A stretch of DNA of 64,000 nt, taken from NCBI GenBank assembly GCA_015680685.1, contig MNCI01036654.1, positions 69,396-133,395 on the forward strand, written 5' to 3'. The translations under genes were made by a program, and so were the position numbers. Origin of the DNA: Gnetum montanum. Lineage: Eukaryota; Streptophyta; Gnetopsida; Gnetales; Gnetaceae. This document shows, in pieces, positions 34,608-46,894 of the stretch. Below the pieces are notes generated by a model, which saw only the letters and a list, made by a program, of their open reading frames with translations, did no database searches and was not told the DNA's origin. Position 1 is the first letter of the stretch. Every line of letters starts with the position of its first letter.

Positions 34608-36310
34608 ATGTCTCCTTCTTCTTAAGAGAGTGCTTCACCACCTAGGTCTGACATAATGAACAATCAAAGACGGAGTGTATAGGATAATCTACCAGTACTC
34701 CAACAATTTCTCTTGGTATACATTCATCTTGATGAGTATGTAGTAAAATTTACCTTTATTGCTCAATCCCAAGCATGCTTCTTCGTTCTCTCACACGAAT
34801 TGGTATGCAACACTTACAATCGAAGTACGTTGTGCATGAACAAGATTCAAGAGATTATCAACCCACAAAGGCACAATGTCAAAGGGACCAGTAATAGGAG
34901 AGACATTATAAATCTATGAAGGGGAAGTGGTCTCAGGACATTTTGTATGTCCTCAGTGAAAGTGAGGGTGGTGAACCTACCTTAGGATGTTTTCCACAAA
35001 ACGATGTTCCTCCCATTGATTTTGGTCAAGGGGTTGTGTATCAGAATCTTCACTCAACTATCCATAACCTAGATTCTAGTACTGATGAACACAAAGGATC
35101 TAAAAAGGGACACAAATGCATGACAAAGATGGACATTCTGATCGTAACCGCAACCAAGGCCACAACCACCAAAGAGAAGGTAGTAGGCACCGTCATGGTG
35201 CCAGTCCTCCTTCCTCTTCACCTTCATCATCTCCTTCCCTCTCTCCTTCAGGATCTAGATGTAGTCACAAAGGAAAAGACCCTAAGGATAATGGTAGGTG
35301 AAATAGGGATCATAGACAAAACAATCAAGAAAGGGGATGAGGGCACTCTAGGGAAACACATCACGAAAGAAGGGAGAGTAGGGAACAACATAGGAACCAT
35401 AGAAGCCATAGAAAATACGATCACGAGGAACCCCTACTTGCTACCTGAATTATGCTAGATATAACTAAGGCTGTTAGGATCCCAACAAGGCACCAAAAGG
35501 ACAGTAGGATCAAAAGACTAGACATGAACAATATCCCACGATTTGAAGGGGGATACAACACTAATCCTCAAAATCATCTACAAGTGTTCTATGATGCATG
35601 TGCCTTGCAAAATATAGAAAACAAGTGGCAAAAACTAAAGTTGTTTCCACAGACATTGATCAAGGAAGTGAAAAGTTGGTACCGATCCTTAGAACTGGAA
35701 TCTATTTGTCGATGGAGTACCATGTTAGAGTTATTCAATGATAAGTATCAAACATACTCCTGAGTGTTCCACCTGCGTAAGCAAATCCAAGGATGGAAAC
35801 AAGGAGGACGCGAACCCTTGGATGCTACCATGGGCTAATATTATGCATTATTACATCATTACCCTAGCCATAATTACTCGCAGAGGGAACAACTACACCA
35901 TCTCATAGATGGGCTTAGGTATGAAATGTAAAGAACCCTTGGGACTTATGCCCAAGGAAGACTATCCAAGCTTAGAGCCCATCAAGTACAAAGATTTTTG
36001 GAGCAAGTTACCAAAGAAGAAGGTGAGTTAAATAAAAGAGAAAGTGTAGAGAAATACAATAGAGATCCTTCCCTCCTAAAGAAGGAAGTTAGATTTTGTA
36101 AAGATGAAGAAGAGTCATCACTTGAAGAGATGGTAAATAGGAAAACTTTGCTCCTTCAAAAATTTGCAGTAGAAATATCGACAAAGGTAGATCAAATGTG
36201 GAAATTCCTAAATGATAAATTTCAAACTATTTTAAAAATAGTAGAGGAGTCTAGAGAGCAAAGTAGTGACCGAGATAGGAGAAAAAAGAAAGAAGATGAA
36301 TATGCATGAA
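34608..36310 (+). pseudogene. Gag of the Athila-like element
   Basis: The likely start is ATG 34608 (MSPSS). A frameshift near 34950 moves the reading to the frame of 35116-35301, a Ser/Arg/His-rich linker (HRHGASPPSSSPSSSPS). It continues through REQHRNHRSHRKYDHEE into the Gag core at 35452-35763: IPRFEGGYN, LFPQTLIKEVKSWYRSLE, ICRWSTMLELFNDKY, matching the retrotransposon Gag domain. The last part (35998-36309) is a charged coil, ending near a CKICQYDHPKGCC cysteine-rich motif at 36385. Stops interrupt it at several places. Confidence 0.8.
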
Positions 36311-36879
36311 ACAAGGGTAAGGGAAAAGTTGCCGTCATTGAAGAGGTTATGGATTCAAACACAGATAATGATAATGGATGTAAGATATGCCAATATGACC
36401 ATCCTAAGGGATGCTGCCCAGTAGTGTCACATCTACAAGAGTCTAGGGTGTATGCACTAAACCCATGATTAAATAGATGACAAACACCCAAAAGGTTACC
36501 TTATCCTCAAGGTAACCCAAGGTAGTTCCACCAACCCTTGATGTATTATCCAAGTGGAACTCCACCACAACCAAATGAATAGTATTAATAGTGGCAACAC
36601 CCACAATTATGGGGATGCCACCACCACATCAACAATACCCTTACTGTTAACCTGACCCATACGGATACTACGTGCAGTAGCCAATCTCTCCACGTGACTC
36701 CACTAGTCACGTCACTCCTCAACCTCACTACCAAACCCATGAGTACTATAGAACTCCTTATCTTAGGGGTGATGTTCCACAAACATACTATCCTTCTCAT
36801 CCAACTACACCTCTTCCATCCTTAGCTCCATTACCACCTACTCCAACTATGTAGGGTGAGCTTCCTGCTTAGTCAGAGC

Positions 36880-37571
36880 AACGTAATGCTACAAGGGCTA
36901 TCAACCCTCAACCTACTATTGGTTTAGACAATCACACAAAGAAGAGGTTTTTATTTAGAACCAACTATCCAACTAAGTCCTTACAACCACAAGTAGTCAT
37001 TCGAATCTTTGGAGCTTTCTTTGAACCAAAGATTGCACTCAACACACACAATCATGTTGACTCATGCCATTACCAATTGGATTAAAGTTGGCCGTCTTCC
37101 TAGGAAATTATCTGATCTTGGAAGTCCTCTTATTTATTTACAGATCATAGGAAATGAACTTGTAAAGCTCTTTTGGATTTAGGTTCTAGTGTTAACTTAA
37201 TCTCTAATGAAATGTACAAGGCCTGGAACCTTCCTCCACTCAAAAAGAGTAGCATTCATTTCAAGTTGGCTGACCAGTCCATCATTGTCCCATTAGGACT
37301 AGTGGAGGACATTGTCACCACTATTTGTGGATGGTCGTATCTAGCCGATTTCCTAGTGATTCAAGTCAACAACTATAAGTGGGATTTCCTAATCATTATA
37401 GGAAGAGCATGGCTAAGCAAAATTAATGCACGTCTAGGAATATGTGATCTTTTCCTAAAATATCAAAGGAAAATACGTTTGAAAAGATTGAGAAGAAGAA
37501 AGTTCCATGCATCGCATACAGTGACACATGGTGTAATTATGTACAGAAGTCCTAGTTTGTACAACGTTTAA
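36880..37571 (+). pseudogene. Aspartic protease of the Athila-like element
   Basis: The active-site loop ALLDLGSSVNLIS (37167-37205) has D-L-G in place of D-S/T-G. D-L-G is, as far as I know, the usual form in plant Athila proteases. LPPLKKSSIHFKLADQS, GLVEDIVTTI, and the C-terminal IIIGRAWLSKINA flap region follow, where GR-W-L is the conserved GRDFL-like motif. The open frame runs 37173-37571. The frame upstream of 37160 contains stops. Confidence 0.8.
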
Positions 37572-38079
37572 CATTGCTTACATGCAACCAGTGTGCACAA
37601 ATAACTAACATACAAAGACACATGTATGTAGCAGCCACAAGATAGGAAGGCACCCAGTGGCTGACAGCTAACCAAGAGAGTAATTCAATTATATACATGG
37701 AACCAACTGAGAGCTTAACTTGCATCTACATCGATAGCATAGACACATTAGAGTAAGTCCATCGCCAACATCCAAGTCCTTACATCAAAAATATCAACTG
37801 GGGGAAGTTAGAAATCCTTGTCAAGTTTAAGCAAGAGCCCCTTGAATTAAAAATGTTGCCCATCGGTATGGAGTATACATTTCTCAAGAATGGAAAATTG
37901 GTAATTATTAATGCTAAGCTCACTCCTCAACAAAAAGAAAGATTGCTAGAAGTAGTAAACAATTGATCGAAGGCCTTCGCTTGGTCATATCTCGAATTAA
38001 CCGAAATAAATCCTAGGATATGCCAACATAGAATTTACACTAACTCCTCCATGAATCCTTGATGACAACTGCAAAGGAG

Positions 38080-39335
38080 ATTGAACCAAAAGCTTAAGTA
38101 GGTGGTTAAATAAGAAATTGAACAACTTCTAAAAGCTAGGTTTATCTACCCCATTGCTTATAGTGAATGAGTTAGTCCTTTATTCATTGTGCCTAAAAAG
38201 GGAGGCAAATGGAGGATGTGTATAGACTTTAGGTTGCTAAACATGGCAACATTTAAAGACCATTTCCCATTACTATTTGTCGACTAGGTCTTAGATACCA
38301 TTGTAGGGCATTGCTACTATATTTTTTTGGATGGTTACAGTGGATACAATCATATTCAAATAGCACCAGAAGACCAAGCCAAGACTCCATGCACAAGTCC
38401 TTAGGGGACATTCGAATATAGACAAATGTCGTTTGGCTTGTGCAATGCCCAGCAACATTTCAATGTTTGGTTCTAAGCATATTTTAAAAGCAAATAGGAA
38501 ACGGTGTGGAGGTCTTTATGGATAATTTCTCCACTTATGGAGCAGACTTCAAACAAGCATTGGACTGATTAGAGCAAGTATTGAAATGATGTGTTGAAAC
38601 CAACTTAAGGCTCAATTGGCAAAAAATCCATTTAATGGTCCAAGAAGGCATTGTGTTAGGGCATAAGATTTCACAAACAGGGATAGAGGTGGATCCTGAA
38701 AAGATTAAAGTCATCCAAGGAATCACTTGTCAACCTAAAATTGTAAAAGATATCTAATCATTCCTTGGACATACTAGCTATTATAGATGCTTCATTGAGA
38801 ACTTTTTGAAGGTTGCAAAACCATTGGTAGAATTAATGAAAAAGGATGTACCCTTTGAATGGACTAGGGAATGTGAACTAGCTTTCCAAACCTTGAAATA
38901 GAAGCTCATAGAAACACCTATTCTACAAGCTCCTAACTGGTCCAGACCATTCCACATAATGACCGATGCATCCAACTTTGCTTTAGGAGCAGTACTTACA
39001 TAGTTAGATGACTAGAAATGACCCTATTACATTCACTATGCAAGTTGAAGTATTGTTGGTGCACAGCTCAACTACATCACAACAGAAAAAGAGTTAATGG
39101 TCATGGTGTTTGCACTAGAAAAATTTAGGCACTATGTATTGGGCTATAAGATATTTCTACACATGGATCATAGTGCAATACGGTTCCTAATAAATAAATC
39201 AATGGTGAGCCCTTGCATCATATGATGGCTCGTGATCTTACAAGAGTTCGATCTTATGATGATTGATTGTAAAGGCACTGAGAATGCTGATCATTTATCT
39301 CGGTTACGATGGGACAACAAAGAGGATGAATTTCT
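38080..39335 (+). pseudogene. Reverse transcriptase and RNase H of the Athila-like element
   Basis: RT motifs in order: PLFIVPKKGGKWRMCIDFR near 38175, FLDGYSGYNHIQIAP (first catalytic Asp) near 38325, MSFGLCNA near 38430, and VFMDNFS at 38512-38529, where the second Asp of the F-x-D-D box has become Asn. The connection domain includes WTRECELAFQTL. RNase H shows MTDASNFALGAVL (38960), EKELMVMVFALEKF (39090) and MDHSAIRFL (39165), so its Asp-Glu-Asp set is intact. Stops replace Trp, Arg and Gln codons at many sites. Confidence 0.85.
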
Positions 39336-39539
39336 AGTTTCTGACCGCTTCCCTGATGAACTCCTCTTGGCAGGTGTAATAAATAATCAATTAACTATAG
39401 AGATGAATTGGTATAGTAGCATTCTTACCTATATCCTCACACAAGAAACACCACAAGGGTTAGACATTAAAAAGAAACAATAGTTTCTTCACTGAGCCAA
39501 ATATTTCATGGAAATCAATGGACAACTTTATAAGGTATG

Positions 39540-40720
39540 TTCCGATGGCTTGGTCCGATGGTGTGTTCCCAATGTAGATCAATTGTGAGTTCTCCAAGAT
39601 GCTCATGAGGGCCCTTATGGGGGTCATTATGATGGGAGATGAACAACCATTAAAATCTTGCTTGCAGGATATTATTGGCCTACATTGTTTCAGGATGTTC
39701 ATCATTTTATCCAATCTTGTGAGTGCTGCCAATATGATGGGGGAATGACTGCTAGAATGGAGTGTCCACAATAATGGATTCAACCCTTAGAACCCTTCAA
39801 CATATGGGGTATTGATTTTATGGGGCCTATTGCACCAATGTCCAATGGAAAAGCCTACATTGTTGTTCCTATTGACTATTTTACAAAGTGGGCAGCTGCT
39901 ATCGACTGTACATCATCTACTGCTGCACAATTTTTTCAACAAAAAATCGTAAATAGGTTTGGCATGCCTTGTGCACTTATTTCTGACAATGGTACACACT
40001 TTACAAGTGAAACCTTTCTAAAATTGATGCAACACTTAGGAGTTGAGCACAAGCTGACTGCACCATATCATCCTCAAGTGAATGGTCAAGCTGAAGTCAC
40101 CAATAGGAAGATTACAACAATATGGACATGAACTATTAGTAAATATAAACAAGACTAGAGCACCAAAATGAACGATGCTCTTTGGGCATACCGCTCCACA
40201 TGGAAACTCCCTATAGGCTATTCTCCCTATGAGTTAGTGTATGATAAACTTCCAATGCTTTCTATCTAGGTTGAGCTCCATACACTATCTACAACATGTG
40301 ACCTTAACCTTGACCTCAATCTAGCACAAAAAGAATGGTTAATGAACCTTAACTTTCTAGAAGAAAATCAATTAGCCACCCTGTCATCCAACGAACTACA
40401 CAAAGCCTTCAACAAGCAATGTCATGACCTAAGGATTAGGAAAGGCAAATACCAACCAGAAGATAAGGTTCTGTATTGGAATCCCACACATGTGCCACAA
40501 TGAACTAAATTCCAAATGCTGTGGGAATGACCTTATATTATTCATGAAACTTTCCCTTCAGGGGCCATGATGATCTATAAACCTGAGACCCCAGGTAGAA
40601 GATTATTAGTCAACATCTAGCAAACCAAACCCTTCCATGAGCCTAAAATGTTCAATACTAATACTACCTCTATTAATGGACAACCTTGCTCATTATTTTG
40701 GATCTTTTCCTTCCAACTGA
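39540..40720 (+). pseudogene. Integrase of the Athila-like element
   Basis: The zinc-binding half runs from 39600 to 39735 (DAHEGPYGGHYDG, SCECCQYDGG). The core is open at 39820-40131. Catalytic residues are Asp at 39814 (GIDFMGPI), Asp at 39985 (ISDNGTHF) and Glu at 40093 (VNGQAEVTNR), 35 residues apart, so the DD35E triad is complete. ALWAYRSTWKLPIGYSPYEL and the C-terminal GKYQPEDKVLYWN follow. Stops lie before and after the core. Confidence 0.88.
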
Positions 40721-40739
40721 GTCATGGGGAAGGTGGATA

Positions 40740-42663
40740 CTAATGCTAATTATTCTAAGCACTCAGTTCCTTTGTCTTTTTTGTTTTACACATTTTTGTT
40801 TTATAGATTTTTCATATTCACTTAGTTTTGTTTTACACCTTCATTAACATTTTTACTATTTCTTTGTTTGATTATTCTTGCTCGTCACCTAATAAGTGCT
40901 CATGATGGTGGGTTGTATTATAATGGTGTTGATTGTTGATGTTTGGTTTTTACCTTTGACTCTCAATGTTGATGCTAAGATATGGTTTCTTTTGATAAAA
41001 CAAGCAATGAGTCCACAACATCCATTTATCCATGAAACTCTATGGTCTCCCTTATTTTGGAAATGTACTGTCCCTTTTTCTAAGTAAACTTATTAATGAA
41101 TTGGCGGCTTGGTACTCTTCAAACCAAGGAAAGATTCAAATAGATTAAAAAGGGTGTGACTTCAAGGGGATTTGATGCATTTGTGTTGGCTATTCTCTTG
41201 GGTACTTGGATGTTTTTCATTAGTTCTCCACCATTCTGATATTGATCAAATATAAGAAAGTTGACTAAACCAAATAAGTCTTTACATGGTGTGGTTCTCA
41301 CGCAAAAAAAAAAAAAAAAAACAAAATAGAATAAAAAACAAATTGGTGGGAATTAAAAGCACACCCCTTAGACATAATAAAGAAACATGGGCTACAAGCA
41401 CTAGTTATGGCATTGGAAAGACATGTCACCCATGCTTGAAGGTTCCCTCTAACTAAGGCCCTTTCTTACTTCTTTCTTCTCTATCTTTCTCTTATTGGAA
41501 TGATGGTAACTCTGTAAACACATTCTTGTTGCTTCAGGAGAATGGGTTGGTCAAGTGTGTTGATGCGAAGTCATTGGATGTGGTTAGTTTGAATTTGGAT
41601 TTGGGTGGAATTTATTAAGTCACCTTAACCACATATTACACAAGGGACTGTACAAAACCTTAATTTTGGGATTCCATTCCATTCTCTCCTCTCCTTTCAT
41701 ATTGCTTTCCATATTTTACCTCATTGCCAGTTTTATGATTAGTCTATATCCTGGTTGATGCATTGTTTTTCTTTGGTAAACTCTTGTGGGTAAGTTCTTA
41801 ACCATTTGTTCCATATGTCATTCCTAGAGCCTAAGAACTCTTTGGTTTGTGGGTTTGTCAAGGAAAAAAGAGCACGAGCCTACTTTGGGGAGGATCCACT
41901 GGCATTCCTTTTTGGTGCAATTGTTAAGTTCTTTCCCTTAAACATTTCTTGCAATCAACTATGTCTTGTTCACCCTATCAATGACATCCATTTTTGTTTT
42001 GTCTTACTGGCTTCACCATTGTTATTTCTCTCATCTTTCTTGTTCTTTAAGTTTTTCCACCTTATTGCTACTAGAGGTTCACTCTTAGTCATGGGGCTCC
42101 TGTCACAAATTTTTCCATTCCATTACTTATCTTACCCCTACACCTTGGGTAGTTATCAGTTACAAACCTCTAACCCAGTATCTGTCATACCCACAACCTA
42201 GCCAATGCGCTTTATGTTGAGGCAAGGTATCAACTGCATTATGTCTTATCTATCTATGCTAATTTGTGATTGTGTTATATGTGTAGATGGTGATTACACG
42301 AACAATGGACTAGGATAGAAGAGAGTACTTAGGATGGACTGGAGCTAAAGAAGTTATGTAAGGAACATGCATCATATGACCATGGATGAACAATGGTGTG
42401 CACAGTTTTGACATCGGTAGCAACGCAGCTCATTTTCTTTTCTCTCTCTCTCTTTTCAAGCTATCGAATGAGGGTATGGATATCATATATGTACAATGTT
42501 CACCATAATGGGTGTGAACACCATTGCTATAATATGTTTGTCGATCCATTCATCGGGCACTTTGAGTCTATCATCCCATGTCACCGTTAGTTGTCGTTCT
42601 GTCAATAATCCCATACCTTCCCAATATTTTGTAAGGAACTCGAGGACGAGTTTTCATTCAGTC
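40740..42663 (+). other. Spacer between integrase and 3' LTR; possible envelope-position remnant
   Basis: Mostly T-rich non-coding sequence with an A-run at 41306. One 131-codon frame (41806-42201) has hydrophobic stretches (FVLLASPLLFLSSFLFFKFF), but nothing ties it to an envelope protein, and composition alone can explain it. 41140-42100 aligns with the minus strand of 59150-58250 in the other element, after which the other element has its extra ORF and this one does not. Confidence 0.5.
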
Positions 42664-42672
42664 GTGGGGGTA
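42664..42672 (+). other. Polypurine tract of the Athila-like element
   Basis: GTGGGGGTA immediately precedes the 3' LTR. The other Athila copy has the same place as gtcatggaaata (minus strand, 54690-54679), a G-to-A decayed version. Confidence 0.75.
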
Positions 42673-43468
42673 TGATGAGCCGCGATATCGAGATTGCAAT
42701 ATCAGATCCATGATATCAAGTCTGTGATATCGGAACCTGCCTTGTCGCCTATAAATAAGAGGTGGGTGCACTTGGTTTGGCAATTAGATAGTTAGTTTTC
42801 TTAGTCCCTCACCCAAACTCTTGTAGTTTTCCCTTTCCAGAGTTAGAATTATTTCTGAGTGTCCACAGTAGGAGTCATAAAGTGAACGGATCTTTATTTG
42901 AGCATTGTGTACCTGAGCACACCTTGTGTCTGAAAATATGAACTTTGTGATAAATCTTGCAACATTCAGAATAGCTTATTTATTGCATTTAGTGTTATTT
43001 ATAGTTATTTAATGCTTTCATAGTTAATTGGTTGTTTTTATTGATTTGTTAATTTTCAACAAGTAAGCACATTCAGTACGACCACTTCGAACATATGTGG
43101 AACACTTGGTAACCTAGTAATGACTAGCGTTTGGTAATCCCAATAGTGTGACACTGGTTCAAGATGTGTATGGAGAGTGGAAATGGATGCTGGTGTTAGG
43201 ACTAGTTAGAGCATAGTTGTTTACTTAAATTAAATTAGTTACTTAATTATTTCATTTCTCTATTTTAAGCACAAGGAACATAAAACATAAAAACCATAAA
43301 AATCACATACCTCAAGTTTACTTAACTATACAATCGTGCCATACAAGTAAACTTGGGAAGACAACGATCGCTAACCCATCCTTGTTTTGTGAAGGCGCAT
43401 AAGTACTCAGTCCTTGGACTTTGACTGGATCGTGCATGAATGCTCGTATTTGTATGGTCTGCTCATCA
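42673..43468 (+). repeat. 3' LTR of the Athila-like element
   Basis: TGATGAGC...TCATCA, 796 bp. It carries four gatatc/caatatc motifs at 42683-42731 and a TATA box TATAAATA at 42750. It lacks about 27 bp relative to the 5' LTR, including one such motif. Confidence 0.92.
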
Positions 43469-43473
43469 ATGAG
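43469..43473. other. Target-site duplication ATGAG (right)
   Basis: Matches 33642-33646. Confidence 0.9.
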
Positions 43474-43511
43474 CCTTTGCCACAAGGACCCATCATTTCA
43501 CTACTTTTCCA

Positions 43512-44320
43512 TGACATTACATCAAGAATATTATAGTTAACTTCTAAAAATGATCATAATTATGTTCTTTCTACTAAAAAAATAACTACACAACAAAGCT
43601 TCCAAATAGAATAGAGAATAAATAGTTGAAGGTAGTTTCAAATATAAAGAAAGATAACAAATAAATAGAAACTTGAATACAAATATTAACTCTTATGCTT
43701 GAACTTCTAATTGAACATGCACAAGCATCTAATTCACATAATAAACTTGATTCAAAGAACAATTATGTGAGAATTAAAAAAAAAACTTATGAATAAACAT
43801 GAAAACATGTGAGAATTTATGTGTGAAAAATTAAATAAGAGAATGTGCCAGAATGAATCATGGAAGAGGTTCACTTCTTAATTGGAAGAATCATGCTTAT
43901 AAGAATGCAAAAAAGAAAGCTAGGGAATGAAGCTAGGGGAGCTTCAGCATACAAAGAAAACTTGCACATACTCAAATGATTGAATGGATAACTCTTCTTC
44001 TATTCAATGTAAAATGTTATTGGAAAGTACAAAAGAGAAGTGTTCACCTCTATTTATAGTTTTGGTGAAAGGATTTTGCCTATTTTGACATGATCTCAAC
44101 ATAAAGCTTATTTGGCCTCTCTTTCCTTTTTTGGATTATCATATAACCTAATAATCTTATATGATATTTGACCTAAAAACAATAACACTTTGAACTTTTA
44201 CATGATCTAACAACTTGAAAGCCAAGACTACAACTACCATTATAACTCTACTCAATGTAGAAAATTAAAGAACTATGAAGAAGTAAAGTAGGAGACCACA
44301 TATTCACATTTGTTCTAACA
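43512..44320 (-). mobile_element. LTR-like block, copia style, minus strand
   Basis: On the minus strand it starts TGTTAGAACAAATGTG at 44320, a frequent Ty1/copia LTR beginning, with a TATA box (TATAAATA, plus-strand 44051-44058) about 265 bp in, followed by a T-rich transcribed part. The inner end, tentatively TGTCA at 43512, and target duplications are not certain. No coding domain of a copia element is present. Confidence 0.45.
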
Positions 44321-44507
44321 CATCCTTAGTTGATAGCTCAAAGTTGCTTGTCAAGAACGAATATGCTGACTATGCAATACAAATAGTATTTAAGATGGAT
44401 ACTAGATTTTTTTGCAATATCTTATATTTGAACATACTAGACATACAAGAATATTATAGTTGTAAATTTGTTTAATTTATTCTAAATGTTACGAAAAATA
44501 CTTGTGC

Positions 44508-44558
44508 GGATTGGGGGGGGGAGGGAGGGATGGGGGGCGTTGGTGGGATAGGGGGGTA
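44508..44558 (+). other. G-rich tract with G-quadruplex potential
   Basis: Runs of ten, three, three, six, three and six G within about 50 bp, on the plus strand, directly before the LTR-like block at 44559. Confidence 0.7.
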
Positions 44559-45465
44559 TGTGTATGTTGACTACATTGTACCAGTGCATCTACTATGTTA
44601 GCGCAAGGACATTGACACATCCACCTAGTAGGCCTAGTTTACTTGACCTTTCTCTATATGTGCCTAGGATAAATTTGGGTTATGTTGATGAGCCTTTGTT
44701 GACACTTTGGCATTGATGAACCCCTCTTGTTGTTACGTGAAAACTATAAATACCTGGGATGAGCTCTTATACTTAACAACTTGATTGCAAGTGTTTCCAT
44801 TTAGCTTTTGGCATCTAGTTTTATATGAAGAGCTCTTTCTCCCTTAGATTGGTTGCATTCTTCCCTATTATGTGTGTTTTGAGTCGTCACTTTCACAAGT
44901 GCAACTAGACTCTCTTAAACTGCAATTATGCTTATGTAGACCGAAACTGTTTGGTTGATGCAAAGTCCAATGTTTGCAGATTATTCTAATAAATGTTTGC
45001 TCACCAGGTTGGAGAAGTTGCAGATCTTTCGCCTCATTCATTTCCAACTCACATCTCAAGCATCCAAGTTCAATCTGGATAGACATCAGTTGGTTCATCT
45101 CTTGTAGCCATGGGAAAGACTTGTGCATTCCAGTAACACTCAGCATCAGTAATCTCTGCAAGTAAGCTTTCCATTTCTGTTGTGAAGAGTCACCATTGGA
45201 ACTCTCTCTATCCTTAATTGAGAGTTTTTTTTCCTAATCTAATTCTATGTCCTTCTATCTTGTAATGAGTTAGCATGGGTGGATGTTTGGTGGTGCCGCA
45301 ATTCAGGTTTCCTCCCTTGATACTTTATTTATAAGGTTGGTCCCGAGTTTCATGCATAGTGCTCTCAGCTTCCCCCTTCCCCTTAACCCTATGACTTGTT
45401 CAGGTTATTGTAACTGTTAATATCAATGTTAATATCAATTGAATTTCTTTTCGGGGTCCGACACA
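44559..45465 (+). mobile_element. Probable solo LTR upstream of the kinase gene
   Basis: It starts TGTGTATGTTGAC and ends GGGGTCCGACACA, with TGTGT/ACACA inverted ends. A TATA box TATAAATA at 44745 is followed by a pyrimidine-rich transcribed part. It lacks element domains. No target duplication was found: a G-tract lies on the left and a C-tract on the right, so the edges may have been remodelled. The open frames inside are short and overlap on both strands. Confidence 0.45.
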
Positions 45466-46599
45466 CCCCCCTTGATTAATCTTCATATTCATGTTAGGTC
45501 CACTAATTTTTTTTTTTTAATTCTATTTAGACTTCACGGATGAAGGTCTAATATACTCATATATTCATAAATCCGTAAACTTAACATCTCCACTGATTCA
45601 ATGTCTTCCTATTCTAATTTTAATGCCCTGGTATAAATAAGAAATACTCTCTGACCCACTAAAATTGAACCCAAATTTATGTGTCCGTCGTTTAGCAACT
45701 TAAATTTTGTCACAGGGCAAAAGCCCTGTAAACGTCTTCAAGACTGTTGCTCAACATGGCATGCCAGCGCAACACACTCCCCCATGCATGTCTCTTGTAT
45801 GCGTCTGCCAGTGCTGCTTTACGAATACCAATGCAAGTCCAATACTTCACTGTGCACTGTCATTTGTCAGCGTTGTTGCTAGGCAGAATTATTTTGAGTA
45901 GGACAAAAATTTACTTCATTTTTCTTCTCTCTCTCTGATTCATTCGTATCAGTGTCATGATTTAGTGTTTTTTGGGCCCTTGATTGAGCTACCTACCAGA
46001 GAAGTGGTGTTTCTGCTCCAGGTACAAGTTCACATGATCTGCAAAGACCACAGTTTGTGACATGTTTTTCTTCGGTTACATTATGCACTACTGTTACGTG
46101 GTTTGGCAATGTCAGCTTTGGCATCGTCTGAGCAGTGATGATGCAATGTTCAGTTGACTGCAGACAATGCAGTGCAGTCTTTGCTTTTTACTTTTACTTT
46201 TTGGAGGTCCCAAAGTTGTTTCACGTAAATCGAAGGAATCACTGTGCCGGCTGCCAAGCTCGGCATTTTAGCGATCCAAATGAACAAAAAAGACTTCTTC
46301 TTCGGTATTAGGTTTGGTTTGCAATTGCAATGCCATTTTCATTTGCATTTGCGTTTGTGTTTGGGTGAATTGGAGTACTTAACTGGAGTATTGTATTGTC
46401 ACGCACATTCCTGCATTTAAAGGGCGTTGTTTCTCTGCTAACTGCCCACTACTCCATTACCTTTACCACTTTCTTAACTTGCGTTATTTGGATCCGCCCA
46501 AACATGTAGTTCCTCTGAGCAATATGCCTTGAAATCTGGCCTGAATGCCTACCATGCCGGCCCTGGAGTCCATTTCGGTCTGCGAATCTATCTGTTGAG
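45466..46599 (+). promoter_or_regulatory. Upstream region and non-coding first exon of the BIR-like gene
   Basis: Less AT-rich than the repeats and without coding sense. A TTTAAA box at about 46417 could be the core promoter. A probable 5' untranslated exon ends at 46599 with the donor GAG|GTAAGT. Transcription start was not determined. Confidence 0.4.
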
Positions 46600-46893
46600 G
46601 TAAGTTTTCTGTGGGTTTGCTGAGACACTGGGATTTAGGATATGATCATGTACCCAATTTTGCGTACTTTGTGGGTTTTGTATAACGGAGGAATTAGGCA
46701 TTAGAATAGGATTCAAGTGTATGGATTTTTTTTCGTTAGCAACATATCATAATACTGTAGTGGGTATCCAGTTGGATTTGCAGGGAAGGAGGGGACTGAG
46801 ATAGACACAGGAAAGAGAAAGTGAGTAATGATGAATTAGCATAGCATTGGTTCTGGTTTTGCCAGGGGAGCGCATGATCTATATTTGTTGCAG
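46600..46893 (+). other. Probable intron in the 5' untranslated region of the BIR-like gene
   Basis: The donor GTAAGT at 46600 matches consensus. The acceptor TTTGTTGCAG ends at 46893, two bases before the favoured start codon. An alternative acceptor (TTTTGCCAG) ends at 46865, which would leave the ATG at 46874 in frame. Confidence 0.45.
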
Positions 46894-46894
46894 A

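Larger units (their letters stand above)
33647..43468 (+). mobile_element. Complete Athila-like Ty3/gypsy retrotransposon with both LTRs and target duplication
   Basis: LTRs are at 33647-34469 and 42673-43468, both starting TGATGAGC and ending TCATCA. The 5-bp target duplication ATGAG is at 33642-33646 and 43469-43473. A tRNA-Asp-type primer site is at 34471, and a G-rich tract (gtgggggta) ends at 42672. Gag, protease, RT, RNase H and integrase follow in the Ty3/gypsy order. Over about 450 bp compared by hand the LTRs differ at roughly 35 positions, mostly transitions, so the insertion is old. All coding frames contain stops. The integrase-to-LTR interval is about 2 kb and lacks the extra ORF found in the related element on the right. 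Confidence 0.93.

Noticed and set aside
41806-42201. Envelope protein of the Athila-like element
   Set aside because: Only hydrophobic composition supports it. There is no Cys pattern, no clear signal peptide and no homology that I can see.
44868-45161. 97-codon minus-strand frame
   Set aside because: It lies inside the LTR-like block, has no recognisable motif and overlaps plus-strand frames.
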